A stretch of 20,549 nt of DNA. It comes from a virus. The position numbers and the translations under genes were made by a program. The notes beneath the pieces were generated by a model. The model did no database searches. It saw only the letters and a list, made by a program, of their open reading frames with translations, and was not told where the DNA came from. Where the stretch lies: IMG/VR virus record IMGVR_UViG_3300025828_002535, positions 1 through 20,549 of that record. One strand, 5' to 3'. Positions 12,829 to 18,508 of this stretch are shown here, one piece after another (the first letter of the stretch is position 1; each line of letters starts with the position of its first letter).

Positions 12829-13773
12829 ATGCGTGAGCAATTTTTATGGGTAGAGAAATATCGACCAAAGATGGTTAAGGATACTGTTCTGCCACCCTCA
12901 CTGAAAGAAACCTTTCAGACTTTCGTAGATAATAAAAACATTCCAAACCTTCTTCTAACTGGTTCTGCTGGTGTAGGTAAGACTACTATTGCTAGAGCCA
13001 TGTTAGAAGAGTTGGACTGTGATTACATTTTAATCAATGGCTCCGATGAAGGTCGTTCTATTGATGTTCTAAGAAATGAACTGAGAAATTTTGCATCATC
13101 AGTATCACTTGCTGGTGGTCGAAAGTATGTTATCTTAGATGAAGCAGACTATCTAAATCCAAACTCTGTGCAACCAGCACTGAGAAACTTTATGGAAGAA
13201 TACAGTGCCAACTGTGGATTCATTCTGACTTGTAACTTTGTTAATAAGATTATCGCACCATTACAAAGTCGTTGTTCTGTTGTAGATTTCAAAATTAGCA
13301 ATGCTGACAAACCTCAAATGGCTAAAGAGTTTTTTGGTATGGTGCAGAAGATTCTTCTACTAGAACAGGTGGAGTATGAGCAAAAGGTTGTTGCTGAAGT
13401 AATCAAGAAACACTTTCCAGATAATAGGAGAATCTTAAATGAACTACAGAGATATTCTGCTACTGGTTTTATTGACTCTGGTATTTTATCTAATCTTTCA
13501 GATACAAATATTAAAACTCTTATTGATGCAATAAAGAACAAAGAGTTTAGTGCTGTTCGTAAATGGGTAGCACAGAATGTCGATGGTGATGTAGCGCCAC
13601 TTTTTCGTAAAATTTATGATGGAATGAATGAATACATTCAGCCTCAGAGCATACCACAGACTGTAGTTACACTCGCCGACTACCAATATAAGTCTGCTTT
13701 TGTTGCTGACCAAGAGATTAACTTTATGGCGTGTCTGACAGAACTAATGGTGGAAGTAGAATGGAAACAATAA
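12829..13773 (+). CDS. 44: Clamp loader ATPase subunit gp44
   Basis: This 314-residue AAA+ ATPase (T4 gp44 is about 319) begins WVEKYRPK (7-14), the clamp-loader signature. Walker A is GSAGVGKTT (45-53), the DEAD-form Walker B is VILDEAD (101-107), sensor 1 is at TCN (134-136) and the SRC arginine finger at 147-149. gp44 forms a four-subunit ring that with one gp62 opens gp45 and loads it at primer ends. The Shine-Dalgarno (GGTGA, 3 bases before ATG) is unusually close, and there is a 27-base gap after the previous gene. Unlike T4, the next gene is not 62 but an oxygenase whose start lies within the last 13 bases of this one. Confidence 0.97.
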   Translation: MREQFLWVEKYRPKMVKDTVLPPSLKETFQTFVDNKNIPNLLLTGSAGVGKTTIARAMLEELDCDYILINGSDEGRSIDVLRNELRNFASSVSLAGGRKYVILDEADYLNPNSVQPALRNFMEEYSANCGFILTCNFVNKIIAPLQSRCSVVDFKISNADKPQMAKEFFGMVQKILLLEQVEYEQKVVAEVIKKHFPDNRRILNELQRYSATGFIDSGILSNLSDTNIKTLIDAIKNKEFSAVRKWVAQNVDGDVAPLFRKIYDGMNEYIQPQSIPQTVVTLADYQYKSAFVADQEINFMACLTELMVEVEWKQ

Positions 13774-14519
13774 TCAATCAAATGAATGAAGAAAAAGAGA
13801 CCAAGGCTCTTGAAGAAATGCAGAAGTGGAAAGAAGAGAATGTCATTGAATATGTGGAAAACAATGACACTGTTCCATATCAATGGTATTCTTGGGGTCC
13901 ACCACTATGTCAATTTCAAATCACCGATGAAGAACTTGATATTGTAAAGGAACAAATCGAGAAAGATGAAGATGGAACAAATTATGCTCATCAGTTAGCG
14001 GGCGCAGTAGAAACACAAACTGGATTTAGTGGTTTAACGAGATATAATATTTTCAATACAATTGCAAGATATTTCTATGCGTATACTAGACACGCATTTT
14101 TGAATCATTCGGTTATGGCTGAAACTGAAGAATTTAATGTGAATCACATATGTCAATCGTTAGAGTGTAGAACTATGTGGGTAAATCATATGGTTGCTGG
14201 TGATTATAATCCTCTGCACACTCATGATGAACAAATGTCGTTTGTTCTTTATACAGAAGTGCCTGAAGGACTTGACGCTGAGATAGAAAACAGTTATAAT
14301 GAAAGCACTAGAAGAGTAGCACCTGGCGCAATTGAGTTTAGATATGGAACATCAAACATTCATCCATTGTCCTGTATTATCAAAAGGTCATTTCCCCCAA
14401 AGACGGGCGAATTGTTTATCTTTCCAAACTATCTGGAGCATCAAGTGTATCCATTTAAGAGTGAAGGAGTAAGAACTTCAATATCAGGAAATCTAAGATA
14501 TAATAGAGTTTACGAATGA
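13761..14519 (+). CDS. 2-oxoglutarate/Fe(II)-dependent oxygenase (PF13759-like), inserted between 44 and 62
   Basis: This 252-residue protein has a double-stranded beta-helix oxygenase core in its C-terminal half: WVNHMVAGDYNPLHTHDEQM (140-159) with candidate iron ligands His153, His155 or Asp156, then LYTEVP, and GELFIFPNYLEHQVYPF (216-232) with His227. RTSISGNLRY (238-247) follows, with Arg238 as the likely 2-oxoglutarate contact. This is the pattern of the phage/cyanobacterial '2OG-Fe(II) oxygenase' family PF13759. The N-terminal 35 residues are charged helix. The start ATG 13761 has GGTGGAAG just upstream; GTG 13731 is in frame but deeper inside gp44. It ends with an ATGA overlap with gene 62. 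The substrate is unknown. Confidence 0.82.
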   Translation: METIINQMNEEKETKALEEMQKWKEENVIEYVENNDTVPYQWYSWGPPLCQFQITDEELDIVKEQIEKDEDGTNYAHQLAGAVETQTGFSGLTRYNIFNTIARYFYAYTRHAFLNHSVMAETEEFNVNHICQSLECRTMWVNHMVAGDYNPLHTHDEQMSFVLYTEVPEGLDAEIENSYNESTRRVAPGAIEFRYGTSNIHPLSCIIKRSFPPKTGELFIFPNYLEHQVYPFKSEGVRTSISGNLRYNRVYE

Positions 14520-14911
14520 ATCCATTTGATTATATTAATGCTATCAATACTAGTAAGAAGAATCTCATGCGAGGTTCAGATAATGACACTCTCGCTGAGA
14601 AGTCATATTCTTCTTACATGACTAATCGTGCATTGTCTTATCATTTAGATACAATTGGTGTTGCGAATGAGATGAATAAGCGTTGGGAAACAGACAATCT
14701 CCTTCAGTTCGAGTATTTACTAAATACTGTTAGACCCAAAAAGAGGTTTGCAAAATGGGTGAAGAAAGATAATGAAGGCGATTTGTCTGTTGTGAAAGAA
14801 TACTATGGTTACAACGATTCTAAAGCATTACAAGCCCTTTCTATCCTTTCTTCAGAACAATTAATAAAGATAAGAAAAACACTGGAAAAAGGTGGGAGTA
14901 ATGACGGTTGA
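14516..14911 (+). CDS. 62: Clamp loader small subunit gp62
   Basis: This 131-residue protein is the single non-ATPase subunit of the T4-type clamp loader. Recognisable features are SYSSYMTNRALSYH (30-43), QFEYLLNTVRPKKRFAKWVK (64-83) and VKEYYGYNDSKALQAL. T4 gp62 carries 'YSKFMVENALSQF', 'FNYLMAAVPRGKRYGKWAK' and 'LAKRYQVN' in the same order. At 131 residues it is shorter than T4 gp62 (187) but of the length I recall for marine T4-like phages. It starts by an ATGA overlap with the oxygenase, not with gp44, and overlaps regA by 11 bases. Confidence 0.92.
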   Translation: MNPFDYINAINTSKKNLMRGSDNDTLAEKSYSSYMTNRALSYHLDTIGVANEMNKRWETDNLLQFEYLLNTVRPKKRFAKWVKKDNEGDLSVVKEYYGYNDSKALQALSILSSEQLIKIRKTLEKGGSNDG

Positions 14912-15299
14912 TATTAGTAATCTCGTAGAGGTGACATTAAAAGAGGATGATGATTTTCTAAAGATTAGAGAAACACTAACTCGTATTGGTGTTGCATCTC
15001 GTAAAGATAAGACAATCTATCAGTCTTGTCACATTCTACACAAACAAGGTAAGTATTATATTGTACACTTCAAAGAGTTGTTTGCGCTTGATGGAAAGCC
15101 AAGTAACTTTACTGATGATGATAAAGCACGGCGAAATACCATTGCTAACTTACTTGCTGAGTGGGGATTGATTGGACTAGCAGATGAAAGTAAATCATCT
15201 GAACCAGTAGCACCATTATCACAAATTAAGGTGCTACCATATAAAGAAAAAGACGAATGGATTTTGACTGCTAAATATAATATTGGAAAGAAAAGATAG
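14901..15299 (+). CDS. regA: Translational repressor RegA
   Basis: This 132-residue protein closely follows T4 RegA (122): VEVTLKEDDDFLKIRETLTR (8-27), then SRKDKTIYQSCHILHKQGKY, YIVHFKELFALDG, and LLAEWGLI near residue 90. RegA binds ribosome-binding regions of many early phage mRNAs, in T4 including those of 44, 45 and 46, and shuts off their translation. The start ATG 14901 is preceded by AAAGG and GGGAG; an upstream in-frame GTG at 14892 is possible but needless. It overlaps 62 by 11 bases. Confidence 0.97.
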   Translation: MTVDISNLVEVTLKEDDDFLKIRETLTRIGVASRKDKTIYQSCHILHKQGKYYIVHFKELFALDGKPSNFTDDDKARRNTIANLLAEWGLIGLADESKSSEPVAPLSQIKVLPYKEKDEWILTAKYNIGKKR

Positions 15300-15300
15300 T

Positions 15301-15747
15301 ATGGAAAAAAGATTGATATACTCTAACTTTCGTGGTGTAGAGGACTTTATGAATGCATTTGGACAGGAAGTAAAAACTGAGCCAGAATTTCCAAACGAAG
15401 AAACACAAAAATTAAGAGTAGAACTCATCGAAGAAGAACTTGGTGAGTTGAAAGAAGCAATCGAAGCAAAGAACCTTGTAGCGGTTGCTGATGCTCTTAC
15501 CGATATACTCTATGTTACTTACGGTGCAGGTCATGCATTTGGTATCGACTTAGACAGATGCTTTGCTGAAGTGCAACGAAGTAATATGAGTAAACTTGGT
15601 GCAGATGGGAAGCCAATCTATCGTGAAGATGGTAAGGTGCTGAAGGGGCCTAACTATCGTGAGCCGAATCTGTACGAAGTCATGTACTCTACATATCTTG
15701 ATGCGAGAGCAAAAAAGATTGCAGAGAACAAGCCTGATGGGCTATAA
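15301..15747 (+). CDS. mazG: MazG-like nucleotide pyrophosphohydrolase
   Basis: This 148-residue all-alpha NTP pyrophosphatase has ELIEEELGELKEAI (41-54) and VADALTDILYV (62-72). These supply the ExxE and D(x)xD metal sites, with Glu45, Glu49, Asp65-equivalent and Asp68 region residues. NMSKLGADGKPIYREDGKVLKGPNY follows in two parts (95-119), a tail typical of marine phage MazG proteins. Phage MazG hydrolyses dNTPs and may change (p)ppGpp levels or clear non-canonical nucleotides; in vivo substrate is debated. It starts at ATG 15301 with GGAAAG 10 bases upstream, one base after the regA stop. The stop codon lies inside a late promoter box. Confidence 0.88.
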   Translation: MEKRLIYSNFRGVEDFMNAFGQEVKTEPEFPNEETQKLRVELIEEELGELKEAIEAKNLVAVADALTDILYVTYGAGHAFGIDLDRCFAEVQRSNMSKLGADGKPIYREDGKVLKGPNYREPNLYEVMYSTYLDARAKKIAENKPDGL

Positions 15748-15750
15748 ATA
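15743..15750 (+). promoter_or_regulatory. T4-type late promoter (TATAAATA) for hsp20
   Basis: TATAAATA at 15743-15750 is an exact match to the T4 late consensus, read by host RNA polymerase with phage gp55, gp33 and the DNA-bound clamp gp45. It overlaps the mazG stop. The start should be close to 15756, at the beginning of a palindromic segment, leaving about a 55-base leader before hsp20. No -35 box is required in this class. Confidence 0.8.
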
Positions 15751-15755
15751 AACCG

Positions 15756-15776
15756 TATGGCGCCATAATGGGCCAT
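15756..15776. repeat. Overlapping palindromes at the hsp20 transcript 5' end
   Basis: TATGGCGCCATA (15756-15767) is a perfect 12-base palindrome, directly followed by ATGGGCCAT (15768-15776), an odd palindrome. ATGGC (15757-15761) can also pair with GCCAT (15772-15776). Several mutually exclusive hairpins are thus possible right where the late transcript should begin. Confidence 0.75.
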
Positions 15777-15811
15777 CTATAAAACAATCTTGCTTAATAG
15801 GAGATTAGCAA

Positions 15812-16240
15812 ATGACACATTTAACTACTTTCGATATTAATCGACTCACCCCTTATGCAGTTGGCTTTGACCGTGTATTCGACAATTTGTGGAAATATGC
15901 GGAGCATCAATCACAGTCAACAGGTTTCCCACCCTACAACATTCGCAAGGAATCGGAGACTGAGTTCTTCATTGACTTGGCGGTTGCAGGCCTCTCAAAA
16001 GAGGACTTAGAAGTGGAGCATAAGCAAGGTGAAATCACAGTTCGCTCAACCTATGAAAATATCAGTGATGGTGCTGAACTAATTCATAGAGGTATTTCCT
16101 TCAAAAAGTTTAATCGTAAGTTTACACTTGCAGATGACATTGAAGTAAAGAGTGCTGAACTGAAAAACGGAATGCTTACAATCGAACTTGAGCGTATCAT
16201 TCCAGAAGAGAAGAAGCCTAAGTTAATTGAAATCAAATAA
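15812..16240 (+). CDS. hsp20: Small heat shock protein Hsp20
   Basis: This 142-residue alpha-crystallin-type chaperone has an N-terminal arm with FDRVFDNLWKYA, a core beginning YNIRKESETEFFIDLAVAGL (43-62), a middle LEVEHKQGEITVRSTYE and a C-terminal LADDIEVKSAELKNGMLTIE ending in the I/V-x-I-type tail (LIEIK). Hsp20 holds unfolding proteins and is a regular member of marine T4-like phages, where it is expected to assist capsid or tail assembly. It sits behind a late promoter and a good AGGAG (15799-15803, 8 bases before ATG), and ends in a strong hairpin terminator, so it looks like a single-gene late unit. Confidence 0.96.
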   Translation: MTHLTTFDINRLTPYAVGFDRVFDNLWKYAEHQSQSTGFPPYNIRKESETEFFIDLAVAGLSKEDLEVEHKQGEITVRSTYENISDGAELIHRGISFKKFNRKFTLADDIEVKSAELKNGMLTIELERIIPEEKKPKLIEIK

Positions 16241-16244
16241 GGAC

Positions 16245-16262
16245 AGGGGGCTTCGGCCCCCT
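16245..16262 (+). terminator. Hairpin with UUCG loop after hsp20
   Basis: AGGGGGC (16245-16251), loop TTCG (16252-16255) and GCCCCCT (16256-16262) form a perfect 7-bp GC-rich stem, 4 bases after the hsp20 stop. The tetraloop is of the very stable UUCG class. Only two T bases follow, so it could be a weak intrinsic terminator or an mRNA 3'-end barrier; it ends 16 bases before the next start codon. Confidence 0.85.
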
Positions 16263-16278
16263 TCCACATGAGGATGAT

Positions 16279-16905
16279 ATGCTGACATATTATAATGATG
16301 ATGGTATTGCAGTCATTGACGATTTAATGCCAGTTGAGGAAGCAGAAAGATTCAATCATATTTTCTTTGAAGATAAGAGTTGGATTGCTGGTTGGAATAG
16401 AGGACTATCAGATAAGAATGTTGATAAGTGGAACTGGCATCGCTCTGTAGGGAATGATGTTCAAAACCTTTATACAGAATCAGTAGACTTGAGTATTTTA
16501 CCAGATGAAATTTCAAATCTCTGGTATTATGTCGAAGAAGCAATCACAGAACATTTCAGCGTGAAACATTATATGACACGCTATTATTCAAATTCACACA
16601 CATATGGAGTGGATGGAAGCATACATACTGATGACGGTGATGTAACGGCTCTCTATTATCCTTGTATGGGTTGGGATGCTGAATGGGAAGGTGGAACTTC
16701 TTTTTACAACAAAGAGAAAGATGACTGTATTCATTATTCGTCATACAAGTTTAACAGACTTATTCTGTTCAAAGCAAAGATACCACATAGGGCTATGCCT
16801 GTGACAAGAGAATGTTATCAGTTAAGAACCTCTGTGGTGTTCAAAACTAAAATGGATATTAATGACCCCACATATGCAGAGTGGTATAGGAGAAGAAATG
16901 GCTGA
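16279..16905 (+). CDS. 2-oxoglutarate/Fe(II)-dependent oxygenase (prolyl-4-hydroxylase-like)
   Basis: This 208-residue protein has the HxD...H iron site: HTDDGDVT (His116, Asp118) and KIPHRAMPV (His170), plus QLRTSVVFKT (Arg183) to hold the 2-oxoglutarate carboxylate. WEGGTSFYN (136-144) is the usual strand after the first metal motif. This arrangement is that of P4H-type phage oxygenases and differs from the PF13759-type one at 13761. Substrate is unknown; protein or free amino-acid hydroxylation are possible. The start ATG 16279 has GAGGATGAT upstream. It overlaps the endolysin gene by 8 bases, so it may be expressed late. Confidence 0.87.
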   Translation: MLTYYNDDGIAVIDDLMPVEEAERFNHIFFEDKSWIAGWNRGLSDKNVDKWNWHRSVGNDVQNLYTESVDLSILPDEISNLWYYVEEAITEHFSVKHYMTRYYSNSHTYGVDGSIHTDDGDVTALYYPCMGWDAEWEGGTSFYNKEKDDCIHYSSYKFNRLILFKAKIPHRAMPVTRECYQLRTSVVFKTKMDINDPTYAEWYRRRNG

Positions 16906-17413
16906 ACAAAATTGGGAAAAGTGTCTAGAAACTATCCTTCATCATGAAGGTGGTTATGTAAACCATCCAAAAGACCCTGGCGGTGAAACTAATCTTGGTG
17001 TTACCAAAAGAGTTTATGAAGAATGGGGTGGCACAAAAGATATGCAAGACTTGACAGTAGAAGATGTCGAGCCTATCTACAAGAAGAACTATTGGGATAG
17101 AGTAAAGGGTGATGATTTGCCTGCTGGACTTGACCTTTGTGTGTTCGATTTCGGTGTTAATGCTGGAACAGGTAGAGCGGCAAAGTTTCTACAAGGACTA
17201 GTTGGTGCTGGACAAGATGGTGCAATCGGCCCAGGCACACTAGGTAAACTTGCTGAGTATCTTGAAAGCCATACTGTTGAAGAGGCAATTGGTGAGTATC
17301 AACACAAGAGACAAGGTTACTATGAAAGTTTGTCTACCTTTGGTACATTTGGTAGAGGTTGGACACGGCGTGTAACTGAAACTACTGAACTTGCACTTGA
17401 GATGATTGATTAA
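16898..17413 (+). CDS. Endolysin, GH108-family muramidase
   Basis: This 171-residue protein shows the family's N-terminal signature HHEGGYVNHPKDPGGETNLG (15-34), with Glu17 in the EGGY motif as the likely catalytic acid. LDLCVFDFGVNAGTGRA then leads into a C-terminal peptidoglycan-binding segment containing GQDGAIGPGTLGKL. GH108 enzymes cut the glycan strand of peptidoglycan to release virions. There is no signal peptide or transmembrane helix, so a holin would be needed; none is seen in the window. The start ATG 16898 has AGGAG 5 bases upstream and lies inside the end of the oxygenase gene. The next gene follows after a 106-base regulatory gap. Confidence 0.93.
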   Translation: MAEQNWEKCLETILHHEGGYVNHPKDPGGETNLGVTKRVYEEWGGTKDMQDLTVEDVEPIYKKNYWDRVKGDDLPAGLDLCVFDFGVNAGTGRAAKFLQGLVGAGQDGAIGPGTLGKLAEYLESHTVEEAIGEYQHKRQGYYESLSTFGTFGRGWTRRVTETTELALEMID

Positions 17414-17416
17414 TTT

Positions 17417-17445
17417 TTGTCACAAAAGTGCAAAAAAACTCACAT
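17417..17445 (+). promoter_or_regulatory. Possible Pho-box-like 11-base repeats upstream of pstS
   Basis: Three 7-mers TTGTCAC, GTGCAAA and CTCACAT are spaced by AAAA at an exact 11-base period just upstream of the pstS promoter box. The first and third match 5-6 and 5 of 7 bases of the enterobacterial PhoB half-site CTGTCAT; the middle one matches poorly. The phasing and the downstream phosphate gene are suggestive, but the A-rich spacers could create this by chance. Confidence 0.3.
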
Positions 17446-17446
17446 C

Positions 17447-17454
17447 TATAAATA
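17447..17454 (+). promoter_or_regulatory. T4-type late promoter (TATAAATA) for pstS
   Basis: An exact TATAAATA match 66 bases before ATG 17520. The expected start is around 17460, within the left arm of the hairpin at 17456. The box could also act as a -10 element for host polymerase with PhoB. This is the second exact late box in the window; both precede an auxiliary gene. Confidence 0.75.
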
Positions 17455-17455
17455 C

Positions 17456-17493
17456 GAAAAGAGACACCAAAGGGAGAAATGGTGCCTCTTTTC
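17456..17493. terminator. Hairpin between endolysin and pstS
   Basis: GAAAAGAG (17456-17463) pairs with CTCTTTTC (17486-17493) and CACCA (17465-17469) with TGGTG (17480-17484), with one A-C mismatch between and a 10-base loop. The T-rich right arm would suit a terminator for the endolysin transcript. Since it lies where pstS transcription should start, it may instead be a 5' leader hairpin. It reads similarly on both strands. Confidence 0.7.
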
Positions 17494-17519
17494 TATTTCT
17501 AATCATAGGAGAACGATTA

Positions 17520-18470
17520 ATGCATAAATCGCTCGTAGTACTATTTAGTGCTTTTTTAATTTCAATAACTTCTACAGCATTTGCCCGTGACCAAATTTCA
17601 GTCGTAGGTTCATCTACAGTCTTTCCATTCGCAACATCAGTAGCAGAAAAATTCGGACAACAACAAGGTTTCAAAACACCAGTCATTGAATCAACTGGTT
17701 CTGGTGGCGGTATAAAGATGTTTTGTAAAGGCCTTGGTGCTGTCACGCCTGACATTGCTAACGCATCAAGAGCAATCAAACAAAAAGAAATTGATGACTG
17801 TAAATCAAATGGTGTAACACCAATCGAATACCTTATTGGTTATGATGGTATTACATTCTCAAATTCTAGAGAGGGTGAGAAAGTAAGTTTCACAAAAAGT
17901 GATATCTTCAATGCTGTCTCTGAAAAAGTTTTAATCAACGGTGAATGGGTAGACAATCCATATACAAAGTGGAATGAGATTAATCCATCACTTCCAGATT
18001 ATAGAATTGATGTAATGATTCCACCAACAACATCTGGAACAAGAGATGCCTTTGTAGAACTCATTATGCATGACTATTGTAAAAAAGAACTCAAAATGAG
18101 TAAGAAAGAATACAAAGCACACTGCACTGCTACTCGCACAGATATTCATGTAGTGCAAATGGGAGAGAATGATAATCTAATCATTGAGAAACTTGTCAGT
18201 GAGCCAAAGAGATTTGGTGTGTTTGGTTTTTCTTTTCTCGACCAGAATGTTGACAAAGTTCAAGCATCATTCGTTGATGGTGTAGAGCCTACTTTTGACA
18301 CTATTGCAGACGGCTCTTATACAGTATCACGGCCTCTATTCTTCTATGTAAAGAAAGAGCATATTGGTGTCATTCCAGGCATTCAAGATTTTGTCGATGC
18401 GTTTATGTCTGAGCAGGCAATTGGAGATGATGGTTATTTGGTAGAACAGGGGCTAATTCCTCTACAATAA
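17520..18470 (+). CDS. pstS: Phosphate-binding protein PstS
   Basis: This 316-residue protein has a clear signal peptide, MHKSLVVLFSAFLISITST with cleavage after AFA (residues 21-23 region). It then shows the PstS hallmarks: ISVVGSSTVFPFA (about 25-37), STGSGGGIKMF (59-69), a phosphate-binding SRAI (84-87) and PTTSGTRDAF (about 169-178). It binds periplasmic orthophosphate for the host PstCAB transporter. Phage pstS is a known auxiliary gene of marine T4-like phages for phosphate-poor water. AGGAG (17507-17511) lies 8 bases before ATG 17520; the open frame upstream has no Shine-Dalgarno and would bury the signal peptide. Its stop at 18470 is 3 bases before the -35 box of gene 43. Confidence 0.96.
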   Translation: MHKSLVVLFSAFLISITSTAFARDQISVVGSSTVFPFATSVAEKFGQQQGFKTPVIESTGSGGGIKMFCKGLGAVTPDIANASRAIKQKEIDDCKSNGVTPIEYLIGYDGITFSNSREGEKVSFTKSDIFNAVSEKVLINGEWVDNPYTKWNEINPSLPDYRIDVMIPPTTSGTRDAFVELIMHDYCKKELKMSKKEYKAHCTATRTDIHVVQMGENDNLIIEKLVSEPKRFGVFGFSFLDQNVDKVQASFVDGVEPTFDTIADGSYTVSRPLFFYVKKEHIGVIPGIQDFVDAFMSEQAIGDDGYLVEQGLIPLQ

Positions 18471-18473
18471 CAC

Positions 18474-18502
18474 TTGACATACTTGACGACCTGTGATATA
18501 TT
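18474..18502 (+). promoter_or_regulatory. Sigma70-like promoter of gene 43
   Basis: TTGACA (18474-18479) and TATATT (18497-18502) are separated by 17 bases, the same boxes and spacing as at 7030 and 9366. A second TTGAC occurs at 18483. The start codon of 43 is at 18509, only 6 bases after the -10 box, so a start at the usual distance would give a message with no or almost no leader. Confidence 0.75.
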
Positions 18503-18508
18503 TACATC

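Noticed and set aside
13761-16905. The two 2OG oxygenases as TET-like enzymes that oxidise the cytosine modification
   Set aside because: Neither shows TET/JBP features; they belong to phage PF13759-like and P4H-like groups with unknown substrates.
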